DNA from: Bacteroides faecium | GTDB taxonomy: Bacteria; Bacteroidota; Bacteroidia; Bacteroidales; Bacteroidaceae | Reading direction: 5' to 3' | Length of the DNA stretch: 64,000 nucleotides | Assembly: GCF_012113595.1 (NCBI RefSeq) | Contig: NZ_CP050831.1 | Span: 5,828,001 to 5,892,000 of the forward strand | Shown here: positions 16,766 to 26,487 of the stretch, in pieces | Layout of the letters: every line of letters starts with the position of its first letter | How positions within the stretch are numbered: the stretch's first letter is position 1 | Program-made: the position numbers and the translations under genes | The notes under the pieces: model-generated | What the model saw: the letters and a program-made list of their open reading frames with translations, nothing else | The model's database searches: none | Told to the model about the DNA's origin: nothing

Positions 16766-17938
16766 CTACTTTTTAATCATCTTCAATTCTCCTTCGTCAT
16801 TCATAGCCATAATGCTTTCCCCTTCAATGAGCATGGCACGAGTTTCTTCATCTTCAAAAGCGTCGGGGTGGTTGACACAAATATCATATACTTTCCCGCC
16901 ATAGTTGAACTTTATACGGCTATTTTCCGTATGCCCGACAATAACACGCTTAACGTTATAGCCGCTCAATAACTTATCGACGTCCGCTTCTTTTATAGGA
17001 TTATAGCTGCTACTTGTTTTCACCATTCCACGATACCACAATGGCCCGTCATAATCATCGCTGTAAAGGAAATCAGCTATATTCGGAAATTGTTTCTTCC
17101 GTTCTTCTTTCGTGAGGTAGATACTCTTACTTACCAGTTCGTTGATTTCGGGAACAGTCTCCGTGCGTTCCATAAAAGCCTTGCTCAATCCAGCGTGTAC
17201 ATACAGATTATCACCTACAATCTGAATGGTATTTTTAGAACGTAGCCAGTTCCCCATTACATTTGTCAGTCCCCACATCTTTCCATAAGTCATATTCATC
17301 GCCTTTTGCGAAAGGTTGTTGTATTTGGCAAATGTATATTTCAGATTGTCACGCATCACCATTTCTTCATGGTCGCCCAAGATAGTCGTCACTTTGCCGC
17401 CCGCAGCCTGCGCTTCAAATTCCAGTTTATAGATAAGCCATAAGATAGGAAGCACGTCCGCACCACGGTCGAAGATGTCACCGTCAATAACCAGGTGATT
17501 GTTGCCATACGTCCATTCATATTGGTCATTAATCACCTTTCCTGTTTTCAGGATAGCGGCAAACAAGTCGAAGCGTCCGTGAAGGTCGGAGACGGCAAAG
17601 GTTTTCCCATACGTAGAAGTCTGGTCTTTCCATTCCGGACGTTCAAAGTTCTCAACCTTGTTAATTGGTACTTGGAAGAGGAATTTATTATCATCCGAAT
17701 ATACGTCAAGTTTCAGACCGGCAGGCAAGCCGGATTCCTCACGGATGCTAAGTGTATTATCTTTAGTTACTTCCAGTATTTTAAGTTTACCGTTTTCGTA
17801 GAAAAGGTAAGGCCCGTCATTGCGGAAGTGCGTAGTTTCCGTTATATCCGGTCCTACGGGAGTCAAGTCTTCCCCGCAGGAATAAAGGGCTGTGACAAAC
17901 AATCCTAAAAGGAAATAAATACTATATATCTTTTTCAT
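16766..17938 (-). CDS. Lipoprotein metallophosphoesterase (first copy)
   Basis: 390 residues. The lipobox LYSC lies near residue 21, so it is predicted to be a lipid-anchored envelope protein. The catalytic motifs match the downstream paralogue: SDLHGRFD, GDIFDRGAD, GDHEEM and RVIVGHTENS. The usual GNHE is GDHE here, an Asn-to-Asp change at a metal-ligand position. It follows the susD gene by 25 bp. A lipidated phosphatase next to SusC/SusD could act on the outer surface before uptake, with the non-lipidated copy acting in the periplasm. Confidence 0.85.
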   Translation of the reverse strand: MKKIYSIYFLLGLFVTALYSCGEDLTPVGPDITETTHFRNDGPYLFYENGKLKILEVTKDNTLSIREESGLPAGLKLDVYSDDNKFLFQVPINKVENFERPEWKDQTSTYGKTFAVSDLHGRFDLFAAILKTGKVINDQYEWTYGNNHLVIDGDIFDRGADVLPILWLIYKLEFEAQAAGGKVTTILGDHEEMVMRDNLKYTFAKYNNLSQKAMNMTYGKMWGLTNVMGNWLRSKNTIQIVGDNLYVHAGLSKAFMERTETVPEINELVSKSIYLTKEERKKQFPNIADFLYSDDYDGPLWYRGMVKTSSSYNPIKEADVDKLLSGYNVKRVIVGHTENSRIKFNYGGKVYDICVNHPDAFEDEETRAMLIEGESIMAMNDEGELKMIKK

Positions 17939-17963
17939 AATTTCTATACGTTAATGCGGTTAA

Positions 17964-19421
17964 TCAATGCAATTCATATTCCGGGTTCTGAACCATATTT
18001 TCGTTGTATTCCATTTCGTGGTTAGGAACAGGAAGTACTATCTTATAATAATTCCAGTCGAAAGAACGCGCTTCTTCGGGAACTTCGCTCAAATAGTCCG
18101 TGCGTTCCACCTTCTTATTGTTTCTGATTAAGTCGAAGAAACGCTGTCCCTCTCCCCAAAATTCAATACGACGTTGTTCAAGCACTAAATCCAAAGTAAT
18201 GGCATCGTCCGACAAGTCATCCAAATTCTCACCTGTACGTGCATAAATCGGTTTCAAATATTTGCGGGTATTCGTTATATCATCCTTCTTCACCGCAGCT
18301 TCGGCTGCATTCAGGTAAAGTTCGGACAAGCGGAAAATCGGAATATTGGCGTCTTCATAGCTTTTATCTCCCTGTGCCGGATATTTCAGACAAAAAGGCT
18401 TGCTGCTGCTTGCCGTAGAAACCATTTGGCTGCGGACATCATCAGATTTCTCTTTCATGTATTTTTTCCAATACTTTTCCGTTGCTATCAGGTTATATTT
18501 AGTGCAGAGATAACCGATTGAGGATTTACCCGGGCTGTCAGTTGTCAGGTTTACAATCTCGAACAATAACTCACTATTGAACGGAGTCGCCCATATTTTA
18601 GCATATTCGTCATTCGTCCATAGTTTATAACCTTGCTTCTCCGCGCCTTTGATGGCTTCGGTGGCTACATTGTAGGCTTCACCGTTATTTCCCATGTAGA
18701 GATAGACACGGCTCAATAAAGTCATTGCCGCCCATTTGTTGATTTTCCCCTCTTTCTTCACCGGACGCAGCAGTTTCACCGCTTCAATCAAATCGTCAGT
18801 GATTGCCTTGTAGCATTGCGCGGTCGTATTGCGGGACGGTTTGAAGTTCTTGTCTTCCACCACCTTATCAATGATAGGCGCAGCCAATGACGCACCGTTA
18901 TCTTTGAGATAAGGATAGCCGTAAAGACGTGTCACGTCGAACAGCAGCAGGGCACGGATTGCCAAGGCTTCCCCTTTCAAGTCATCGTGATATACCTGTT
19001 CGGTCAGTTTTTCCTGCTTCGGGGTCATTATTTCCCTGTCGGGAACCAACTCTATCTTTTCAATATCACGCAACAGGATATTCAGATTCTTGGCTACACC
19101 GTAATACATTCCCCAAAAGCCGCTAGGCCCGTTCGTCTTGTTATACTTGAATGTATAGTAGCTCACATTGGTACTGGAAGATTTATAGGATTTCATGTCA
19201 TCCCCTGTCAAATCACCGTAACACACCATGTCGGCACCGTAATAATTGGACGACTGCATACTGCTATATGCACCGTTCAACACAAACTCAAAATCTCTTA
19301 ATTCAGTCAGCGAACCTTCGGTTTCAATAGCCGTGGAAGATTGCAAATCCAGCCAGTCATTTCCGCAACCGCTCAATAAGGTTGCCAAGACACCTAAAGC
19401 TATATATTTTATCTTTTTCAT
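17964..19421 (-). CDS. susD: SusD/RagB-type outer-membrane substrate-binding lipoprotein
   Basis: 485 residues. The signal peptide ends in a lipobox LLSGC (Cys19), and NDWLDL follows, as in nearly all SusD proteins. The TPR-rich body and the C-terminal ending (QRRIEFWGEGQRFFDLIR) are diagnostic of the family. SusD forms the lid on its SusC partner and delivers oligomeric nutrients to it. It lies 27 bp downstream of susC. The associated enzymes are phosphoesterases rather than glycosidases, so the ligand is probably a phosphorylated compound rather than a simple glycan. Confidence 0.92.
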   Translation of the reverse strand: MKKIKYIALGVLATLLSGCGNDWLDLQSSTAIETEGSLTELRDFEFVLNGAYSSMQSSNYYGADMVCYGDLTGDDMKSYKSSSTNVSYYTFKYNKTNGPSGFWGMYYGVAKNLNILLRDIEKIELVPDREIMTPKQEKLTEQVYHDDLKGEALAIRALLLFDVTRLYGYPYLKDNGASLAAPIIDKVVEDKNFKPSRNTTAQCYKAITDDLIEAVKLLRPVKKEGKINKWAAMTLLSRVYLYMGNNGEAYNVATEAIKGAEKQGYKLWTNDEYAKIWATPFNSELLFEIVNLTTDSPGKSSIGYLCTKYNLIATEKYWKKYMKEKSDDVRSQMVSTASSSKPFCLKYPAQGDKSYEDANIPIFRLSELYLNAAEAAVKKDDITNTRKYLKPIYARTGENLDDLSDDAITLDLVLEQRRIEFWGEGQRFFDLIRNNKKVERTDYLSEVPEEARSFDWNYYKIVLPVPNHEMEYNENMVQNPEYELH

Positions 19422-19448
19422 ACTTACTCATTTAACAGGTTAATGCAT

Positions 19449-22400
19449 TTAGAATTTCACTTCCAGACCGAAAGTATAGGTTCTCATAGGCGGAGTATCC
19501 CAACTTGGAGACGAGCCCGATTCCGGGTCGATGTAATCATACGCAGCCCAAGTCAATAGATTATTTCCCGCCGCATACAAGCGTACATTATCAATACCTA
19601 CTTTCCGTGTCCATGTTTTCGGTAAGGTGAAGCCGAAAGTCAGGTTCTTCAGACGGACGTAGTCACCACTGTACAAACGACGGCTTGTGGCATAGTCTTT
19701 CATAGATATGGAACGACCGATAACAAAACGTTCGATACTGGTCTGGTCGCCTTCTTTCTGCCAACGTTTCCGGTAATAGGTAGGAATATTCAGTGTACCG
19801 TCACCGCCATGTTCCAACTTGCCTGCCCCACCGTCATAATTCCATGCACCGAAAGAGAAGTTCAGGTTGAAATTCAAATCAAACCATTTGTAGGAAAGGC
19901 TGTTACCAAAGCCACCGGTAATAGTAGGGTTTGCACATTGCAAGATAACCTTTTCTGCTTTACGCGGGTCTTTAGTGGTTTCCTTGTTCAGCTTTCCATT
20001 CTCGTCTGTCGAATTTTTATAGAACATCGGTTCACCGTCTGCCGGGTCGATGCCTGCAAATTCAATCATATAATAGGTAGAATAAGGCAAGCCTACCTTA
20101 TGTATAGTCGTTCCGCTGGTCACCTGCTTCAAGTCACCGTCCAGTTTCAATATCTTATTGGCGTTGTGCCCCAGATTCAAACTACTAGTCCACCGGAAGT
20201 TTTTGGTTTCGATATTCGTTGAACGGATTTCCAGTTCGTAACCCTTATTCTGCAATTTACCGATATTGGAAAGGTAACTGGAGAAGCCGGTAGACAAAGA
20301 CAATGGACGGCTATAAAGCAGATTCTTTGTGGTACGGACATAATATTCAAATGTAACATTCAGTCTGTTGTCGAAAAATCCCAAGTCAATGCCGGAGTTG
20401 AAATTATAGTTGGTTTCCCAGGTCAGTTCCTTGTTTTCCAGTTGCGACTGCGAAATACCCGGATTATTATTGTAGTTGCTGGTGAGGCTGCTCAATCCCA
20501 AATAGCCGTAGTAGGAAGAAGGCAACGTTCCGTTCACCCCATAAGATACCCTGAGCTTCAAGTCGCTCAGCCAGTCCTGCACAGGTTTCATAAACTTCTC
20601 CGAACTGACTCTCCATGCTCCCGATACCGACCAGAAGTTTCCCCAACGGTTCTCTCTGGCCAAACGCGAACTTCCGTCTGTTCTCCAACTGGCACCCAGA
20701 TAATATTTATTATCGTAATCGTAGTTGGCACGTGTGATATAAGAGACGATACGGGTTGCCTTGTTGGAACCGCCCATACTTTGATACACCACACCATTAT
20801 TTATTTCCGGTTTATCCCAGCGTGCAAAGTTGGAAATGGTAGCTCCCAACCCGTCCGATTCTTTGCTGTTGATTTCATAACCTGCCAATAAATCAAGGTT
20901 GTGTTTCTTCTTAAACTTGGTCTGGTAGGTCAGGATATTAGACCATGTCATATTCGTAATATCATTATAATCTTTACTGAAACGTCCGTTGTCATCGTCA
21001 CCGTCACTGGTACGCGGGTCTTTCCATGCACGCGATTTGTTCATCACAAAGTCATAGCTATATGTTGATGTAAACTTGATGCCTTTCCAAATGTCGAAAG
21101 TCGCATAAACGGTATTGAAAGAACGGGTTACATACTCTTTCTTGAAGTTGAAAGAATTGGATAACATAGGATTGCGGTCGTCCAACTTGATAAGTTCACG
21201 GTTCCATGTGCCGTCCTCATTCCATACAGGGTCGGAAGGAGTAGCACCGTTGCGGGTACCGTAGATAGGAGAAGTGTAGGTAGTACCTTCCGAATAAGTA
21301 TCCTGATTGACTCTTGAGAATTGTATCTTGGCGCCTATATTCATCCATTTAGCCATTTGGTAGTCCACATTCAAACGGGCGGAAACACGTTCCAGACCGG
21401 AGTTGATAGTAACGCCTTCCTGCTTCATGTAGCCGATAGAAGTATAGTACTTTATCTTCTCCTGTCCGCCGGAAGCAGAAAACTCATAATTCTGGTGACT
21501 GCCGTTGCGAAACAGATAATCATCCCAATCTGTAAAACCGCACCAGGGTATCGGTGCATATTGGTTAATATTCGCATCCGCATATGCCCAAGCCTCATTC
21601 TCGGTCATGCCCGGATGCAGGCCTTCTTCCATGGCATCCTCATCCACTTTGCCGGTGTAGGATAACGCGTAATTACGCAAACCCTCGTGAATCATATTCC
21701 GTCGCTCCTGTCCGCCCATTATTTCGCGGAAAGGCATGGCGAAGTTGGAGAATCCCCAATCGGATTTCAGTGAAAAGACCGGTTTGCCCGACTTTCCCTG
21801 CTTGGTAGTGATGATAACCACACCGTTTGCTGCACGCGAACCGTAAAGTGAAGCGGCGGCAGCGTCTTTGATAACGGTAATGCTCTCGATATCCGACGTA
21901 TTCAAAGTAGACATCACGTCCAGACCGGAATCACTGCCGGACGCACCGATGTCACCGGACAATACAGGAACCCCGTCCACTACATAAAGCGGAGAGTTGG
22001 AAGCATTGAACGAACCCATACCACGGATACGGATAGACGTCGACGAACCCGGTATGCCCGAACCGCTACTGACGCTGACACCGGGAGCCGCGCCTTCCAA
22101 CATCTGCTGGAAAGATACGTTAGGAACATCTTTCACCGCATCCGTTTTCACGATACTGGCGGAACCTGCATAAGCCGATTTCTTGAAAGTACCGTATCCG
22201 GTTACTATCACTTCTTCCAACAGGTTATTATCCACTTTCAGAATGATATTCACCGTCTTGCCGGGAATAACGGTTACCTCTTGCGAAGTGTAGCCGATAT
22301 AAGAAACGACCAAAGTTACTTTCTTATCCGTCACTTCCAGGTGAAAATTACCGTTCAAGTCGGTCATCATGCCATTCGTCGTGCCCTTTACAATCACGTT

Positions 22401-22844
22401 GGCTCCGATAATCGGTTCACCATTATCTTCGGTCACTTTACCTGTAATCGTATAACTCTTTTCTTGCACGGCAGCGGCAGTTTGTGTTCTTGCCGGCTCA
22501 GCCTTGCGGATAGCAATCACTCCATCATGCACCGTGTAAGTCAGTCCGCTATTTTGCAGGCATTTGTTGAGTACTTCGGAAATCAGCTCATTCTTCACAT
22601 TCAGGTTTTCCACTTTCACTTTCTTCGCGTCACTTGTGCTGTAAATAAAGGTAAAGTCGGTTTGTTTCTGAATTTCCCAAAGCACTTCATTCAGTGTCAC
22701 GTTTCTAAATTTGGCTGTAACGGTAGCCTGTGCAAACACAGATGCCTGCATAAGCCCTGAAGTCGTAATACAGAGAAAGAGGAATGTCATACAGAGGCGT
22801 CTTCCACATTTCCCAAGTCGGTTAACATTACGTAGTTTTTCCAT
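19449..22844 (-). CDS. susC: SusC/RagA TonB-dependent receptor with STN signalling domain
   Basis: 1131 residues from the ATG at 22844 (MEKLRNVNRLGKCG). An in-frame ATG at 22934 lies inside the fecR gene and is less likely. After the signal peptide comes an STN domain (VTLNEVLWEIQKQTDFTFIY), then a carboxypeptidase-like domain (ITGKVTEDNGEPIIGANVIV), a plug with the DAAAASLYGSRAANGVV motif, and a 22-strand barrel ending in an aromatic residue (LEVKF). The STN domain, together with the fecR and ECF sigma genes directly upstream, indicates FecA-like trans-envelope signalling. The gene starts 10 nt after the fecR stop. Confidence 0.93.
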   Translation of the reverse strand: MEKLRNVNRLGKCGRRLCMTFLFLCITTSGLMQASVFAQATVTAKFRNVTLNEVLWEIQKQTDFTFIYSTSDAKKVKVENLNVKNELISEVLNKCLQNSGLTYTVHDGVIAIRKAEPARTQTAAAVQEKSYTITGKVTEDNGEPIIGANVIVKGTTNGMMTDLNGNFHLEVTDKKVTLVVSYIGYTSQEVTVIPGKTVNIILKVDNNLLEEVIVTGYGTFKKSAYAGSASIVKTDAVKDVPNVSFQQMLEGAAPGVSVSSGSGIPGSSTSIRIRGMGSFNASNSPLYVVDGVPVLSGDIGASGSDSGLDVMSTLNTSDIESITVIKDAAAASLYGSRAANGVVIITTKQGKSGKPVFSLKSDWGFSNFAMPFREIMGGQERRNMIHEGLRNYALSYTGKVDEDAMEEGLHPGMTENEAWAYADANINQYAPIPWCGFTDWDDYLFRNGSHQNYEFSASGGQEKIKYYTSIGYMKQEGVTINSGLERVSARLNVDYQMAKWMNIGAKIQFSRVNQDTYSEGTTYTSPIYGTRNGATPSDPVWNEDGTWNRELIKLDDRNPMLSNSFNFKKEYVTRSFNTVYATFDIWKGIKFTSTYSYDFVMNKSRAWKDPRTSDGDDDNGRFSKDYNDITNMTWSNILTYQTKFKKKHNLDLLAGYEINSKESDGLGATISNFARWDKPEINNGVVYQSMGGSNKATRIVSYITRANYDYDNKYYLGASWRTDGSSRLARENRWGNFWSVSGAWRVSSEKFMKPVQDWLSDLKLRVSYGVNGTLPSSYYGYLGLSSLTSNYNNNPGISQSQLENKELTWETNYNFNSGIDLGFFDNRLNVTFEYYVRTTKNLLYSRPLSLSTGFSSYLSNIGKLQNKGYELEIRSTNIETKNFRWTSSLNLGHNANKILKLDGDLKQVTSGTTIHKVGLPYSTYYMIEFAGIDPADGEPMFYKNSTDENGKLNKETTKDPRKAEKVILQCANPTITGGFGNSLSYKWFDLNFNLNFSFGAWNYDGGAGKLEHGGDGTLNIPTYYRKRWQKEGDQTSIERFVIGRSISMKDYATSRRLYSGDYVRLKNLTFGFTLPKTWTRKVGIDNVRLYAAGNNLLTWAAYDYIDPESGSSPSWDTPPMRTYTFGLEVKF

Positions 22845-22854
22845 AAAACAGGGA

Positions 22855-24030
22855 TTAATGATTAGTGTATATTTTAATAGTTTTTCCTTCCACGTCGATA
22901 GAAACCCTGCCCGTCTGTTCCAGTAATTCCACAAGCGGGGCTATCTCATTATAGCGGTTGATATAGCAGCCGAAGCGCAAGTCTTTCGTAGTTTCGTCTC
23001 CATAGATTACATCCATATCATACCAACGGGCGAGTGTTTTCATAATATCTTCCAGTCGCTGGTCTTTGAAGTTAATCTTTCCGTGTATCCATGAAGTGTA
23101 AAACGCAGTGTCTACGTTGCGGACATTAATCTGATTACTACCCGGAGTGATGCAAGCCTGTTCGGACGGTTTCAGAATCCGGTTGCTTCCATTCTCTGCC
23201 TGTACCCTTACCGAGCCGCTGACAAGCGTCGTCTGATATTCTTCGTCTGCGTAGGCTGATATGTTAAAGGTGGTTCCCAGTACTTCGATGTTCATCCCTT
23301 TGGTTTTTACGATAAAGGGGTGTCCCGTTTTGCTTACTTCAAAATAGGCTTCTCCTTCCAGTTCCACCAAGCGGCAGTCTTTTGCAAACTGAACCGGGAA
23401 GCGGATAGAACTCATAGAGTTCAAATGCACCTTACTTCCATCGCTCAACGTCAACTGGTATTCGCCGCCGCGAGGAACGTTTACCTTATTATAAGCAAGT
23501 TTATCGGATGAACGGTCGGGAGTCTGCCGGTAATTCAATGTGGTGGAATCCACTTGGATTACCGTCCCGTCTTTTTCTTTCAACTCCACTCCCGAAGTGG
23601 ATTTCAAGTCGATTGTTTCCCCGTTATCCAGCGTAAGGGTGGCTTTCTTTCCGCCCGGAATGATTTGCTCCGTTGCATGAGCTACCGGATGACGCTCGTT
23701 GTAGGTGTTACTCTTATAGATTGCGAAAGTAGCGATGGCCAACGGAAGAATAAGGATGGCGGCATATTTGCATACGTTCAACAGGCGGTGTCTGAAACGA
23801 TGATGTTGTATTTTCCTCTGTACCCCTACCCAGCCGTCTTCCGTACTGAAAGCCTGCCTTTTCCGCATATTCAGCTTTATGCTCTCTTCGCGGCAGATTT
23901 CCTGAAAGAGCCGTTCGTTTTCGGCAGATTCGTTTCTCCACTGCGTCAGTTCCGCCAGTTCTTCCTCTCCTATTTCTTCGGACAAGTACTTGGCAATAAG
24001 CCTTGCAACATAGAAATATTGGTTTATCAT
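22855..24030 (-). CDS. fecR: FecR-family anti-sigma factor (DUF4974)
   Basis: 391 residues. There is a cytosolic N-terminal helix bundle of about 85 residues containing the sigma-binding segment, one transmembrane helix (YAAILILPLAIATFAIY) and a periplasmic FecR domain (LTLDNGETIDL, VPRGGEYQLTLSDGS). The C-terminal DUF4974 domain follows (INFKDQRLEDIMKTLARWYD), which contacts the STN domain of the receptor. It lies between the sigma gene (85 bp gap) and susC (10 nt gap). It holds the ECF factor inactive until the receptor is occupied. Confidence 0.92.
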   Translation of the reverse strand: MINQYFYVARLIAKYLSEEIGEEELAELTQWRNESAENERLFQEICREESIKLNMRKRQAFSTEDGWVGVQRKIQHHRFRHRLLNVCKYAAILILPLAIATFAIYKSNTYNERHPVAHATEQIIPGGKKATLTLDNGETIDLKSTSGVELKEKDGTVIQVDSTTLNYRQTPDRSSDKLAYNKVNVPRGGEYQLTLSDGSKVHLNSMSSIRFPVQFAKDCRLVELEGEAYFEVSKTGHPFIVKTKGMNIEVLGTTFNISAYADEEYQTTLVSGSVRVQAENGSNRILKPSEQACITPGSNQINVRNVDTAFYTSWIHGKINFKDQRLEDIMKTLARWYDMDVIYGDETTKDLRFGCYINRYNEIAPLVELLEQTGRVSIDVEGKTIKIYTNH

Positions 24031-24115
24031 AATTCACATGTTTTAATCGTTGTTTATTCTAAAACAGGTGAATTGAAAATCAGGGTGTATTAAAAATGAT
24101 TTTTTTTTAAAGAAA

Positions 24116-24664
24116 CTATAAAAAGTAGAAAAGCAGGTAATAATAATCCTTCAAATATCCGCGCAATTTACGATAGGCTATCTTCTTTTGAGAGTGTACC
24201 GTCTCTCCCGAAACATTCAACGCTTCCGCAATCTCCGGATTGGTTTTTCCTTCAAGGGCCAGCCGCATAATACTTTTCATCTGGGGCGGCAGCTTGTCGA
24301 TAGCATCCACCAATATACGGTAGCTTTCTTCGGCGATAACTTTATCCTGAAAGAAAGAGTCTTTGCCCATTTCCATGACTTTTTGGGCATACTCATTCAT
24401 TACTTTGGTGTGCTCCAGTTCATTCAGGGACTTATTACGTACTGAAGTATAAAGGAAGGATTTAATCTGATGCACGTACATGAAGTCATCCCGCAACTGC
24501 CACAACTTGACAAAACATTCCTGAACAATATCGGCAGCCAACGCGTCATCTTCGACATACTGATTGGCAAACATACATAGAGCTATGTAATATTTGTCAA
24601 ATATAAAGCGGAACTGTGCTTCGTCAGCCAGTTTAATGCTTATGTTTTCAGTTGTGTGAATCAC
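24116..24664 (-). CDS. ECF RNA polymerase sigma factor
   Basis: 182 residues with sigma-70 region 2 (FDKYYIALCMFANQYV to IVQECFVKLWQ) and region 4 (LPPQMKSIMRLALEG, HTH IAEALNVSGETVHSQKKIAYRKL). The start is a GTG at 24664 preceded by AAAGGA, and no ATG is available before residue 31. It is encoded first in the operon sigma-fecR-susC-susD-phosphoesterases and is predicted to drive that operon. A promoter and an 11-bp dyad lie directly upstream. Confidence 0.9.
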   Translation of the reverse strand: MIHTTENISIKLADEAQFRFIFDKYYIALCMFANQYVEDDALAADIVQECFVKLWQLRDDFMYVHQIKSFLYTSVRNKSLNELEHTKVMNEYAQKVMEMGKDSFFQDKVIAEESYRILVDAIDKLPPQMKSIMRLALEGKTNPEIAEALNVSGETVHSQKKIAYRKLRGYLKDYYYLLFYFL

Positions 24665-24676
24665 GTATATCCTTTC

Positions 24677-24720
24677 TTTTGGTTACAAATATACCATTTG
24701 AAAATTATGTAACCAAAAAA
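24677..24720 (-). promoter_or_regulatory. Sigma-gene promoter inside an 11-bp inverted repeat
   Basis: On the minus strand, TTGG (24716-24713) and the -7 box TATATTTG (24693-24686) are spaced 19 bp. TTTTGGTTACA (24677-24687) is the perfect inverted complement of TGTAACCAAAA (24708-24718), so the dyad brackets both promoter elements and is a candidate operator. Confidence 0.6.
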
Positions 24721-24730
24721 AAGTGAAATA

Positions 24731-25447
24731 TCACAATCTTTGCCGCATCACAAAGCCCTCGAAGAAGTCGTCACGATAGCTGTTGCCGATAGCAATTTCA
24801 TACGATTTTATGAATATATCATTATTATCAAACGATTCGATGTGAGCGGTATTGACTATATATGACTTGTTCACGCGCAGGAAAGTAGCTTTAGGCAATA
24901 AGTCGGATATGGCTTTCAGGCTCATACGGGTAATGATACGCTGGTCGCCCAGTTGGATAATGACATAATCTTTCAGTCCTTCGATAAAGAGAATATCGGA
25001 GAAGCTGACTTTGAAATACCGTCGTTCCGCCTTTACGAAGAAATATTCGGCAGAGGCAATTGTCTCGATGGCTTCCTTTTCCTCTTTCAGTAACAGGGAA
25101 TGATAAGCCAATGCCTTGTCCACTGCTTTCCGAAAACGCTCCTGTTCGACAGGTTTTATCAGATAGTCAATGGCATCCACTTCGTAGCTATCCAATGCAT
25201 ATTCCGTGTAGGCAGTGGTGAAGATAACCAATGTCCGTTTTGAAATCGTCCGTGCAAATTCAATTCCCGTAATCCCCGGCATCTGAATATCCAGGAAGAC
25301 TAAATCGACTCCGTGCTGCTCCATATAGTCGGAAGCGGTAGCAGCACTGTTAAAGCTGCCCGCCAACTGAAGATTATTTGCCTCTTCTATCAATAACTTC
25401 ATGGCTTCGCGCGCCAACGGTTCATCATCTACTATTATACAATTCAT
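24731..25447 (-). CDS. LytTR-family response regulator
   Basis: 238 residues. The receiver domain has the acidic pocket DDE at 7-9 and the phosphoacceptor Asp53 in VFLDIQMPG. The C-terminal LytTR domain (about 135-238) contains FLRVNKSYIVNTAHIESF, the typical DNA-binding motif. It is encoded directly after, and overlaps by 4 nt, the canonical LytS-type kinase gene, so the two form a two-component pair. Targets are unknown. The TonB receptor gene at the head of this cluster is the obvious candidate. Confidence 0.92.
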   Translation of the reverse strand: MNCIIVDDEPLAREAMKLLIEEANNLQLAGSFNSAATASDYMEQHGVDLVFLDIQMPGITGIEFARTISKRTLVIFTTAYTEYALDSYEVDAIDYLIKPVEQERFRKAVDKALAYHSLLLKEEKEAIETIASAEYFFVKAERRYFKVSFSDILFIEGLKDYVIIQLGDQRIITRMSLKAISDLLPKATFLRVNKSYIVNTAHIESFDNNDIFIKSYEIAIGNSYRDDFFEGFVMRQRL

Positions 25448-26487
25448 AATGTTATACTTAAAATTACAGAATAACGGTTTTCATCTTCTTTTAGTTCCAG
25501 TTGGTAGCAGCCGGGATATAACAACCCTAATCTGCGTTGAATATTCGCAAGGCCGATTCCGCCCACCTTGCCTTTGCTCACGGCAACGGACGGTTTGGAG
25601 TTCTCGCAATGAAATTCCAACCGGTTATCGTCTACTTTGAAAGAGACACGAACGGACGAAGGATGCTCGCTATCGAAACTATGTTTCACCGCATTCTCTA
25701 CAAACGGGATAAACAACAACGGCTGAATCCAAATAGATTCAATATCCCCCTCTTGCTCCATTGTGAACCGGAAGTTATCACGGCGTATCTTTTCAAGGTT
25801 CAGATAATCGTTCAGGAAACGGATATCCGAAGCTAACGAGACTCTTTCGCGCGAACTGTCATTGATTTGATAGCGTAGCAAATCTTCGAGTTTGAACAGG
25901 ACTTTGGAAGCCTCTTCCGGATTTCTCTTTATCAGGACATTGGCGTTATTCAACATATTGAAAAGGAAATGCGGGTTAATCTGATTTTTGAGAAACGTCA
26001 GTTCTGATTGCAAGGTGGTGGATTCCAGTTCGTCAATGCGCAGGTTGTAACGCAGCCAATGGGTGAACAGTGATATGGCTGCCGAGCCTGCCGTAACGAA
26101 TCCCAGAGTAAGTATCCCCGAAAAGGTATTGATAAATGTAGCAAACCCGTCGGGGTTCCTGACAGGGAGAATCACTTCAAAAAGTGCCCCTTGGGTAATC
26201 GAAAGAAAAGTGATTACCACTAGATTCATTAATATGGCAGCCCCGATATAACTGCCGAAACGATTCTTCAACAGGAAACGGGGTACTAATAAATACAAGT
26301 TCGCATATATCACCGTGTCCATAGACAAAAAGTAGGCCAGGCATCCGCCCAACCGTTTCCAGAAAGAAACGATTTGCAGAGGCTCGTACCAAAATACATT
26401 AATTGTAATCAGCAGGACCGCCGATTGCAACAGGAAATGCCTGTGTATCCTGTAATGAGGGCTTAACAGAAAAGAATTGATTGTCAT
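25444..26487 (-). CDS. LytS-type sensor histidine kinase (canonical)
   Basis: 347 residues from the ATG at 26487, which overlaps the upstream stop as ATGA (an upstream in-frame ATG at 26520 lies inside that gene). Four N-terminal transmembrane helices are followed by the His_kinase domain (PF06580): LKNQINPHFLFNMLNN carries the phosphoacceptor His. The N-box PFVENAVKHS and the G-box GGIGLANIQRRL are intact. The ATGA and the 4-nt overlap with the regulator gene indicate translational coupling of the degenerate kinase, this kinase and the regulator. Confidence 0.9.
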   Translation of the reverse strand: MTINSFLLSPHYRIHRHFLLQSAVLLITINVFWYEPLQIVSFWKRLGGCLAYFLSMDTVIYANLYLLVPRFLLKNRFGSYIGAAILMNLVVITFLSITQGALFEVILPVRNPDGFATFINTFSGILTLGFVTAGSAAISLFTHWLRYNLRIDELESTTLQSELTFLKNQINPHFLFNMLNNANVLIKRNPEEASKVLFKLEDLLRYQINDSSRERVSLASDIRFLNDYLNLEKIRRDNFRFTMEQEGDIESIWIQPLLFIPFVENAVKHSFDSEHPSSVRVSFKVDDNRLEFHCENSKPSVAVSKGKVGGIGLANIQRRLGLLYPGCYQLELKEDENRYSVILSITL

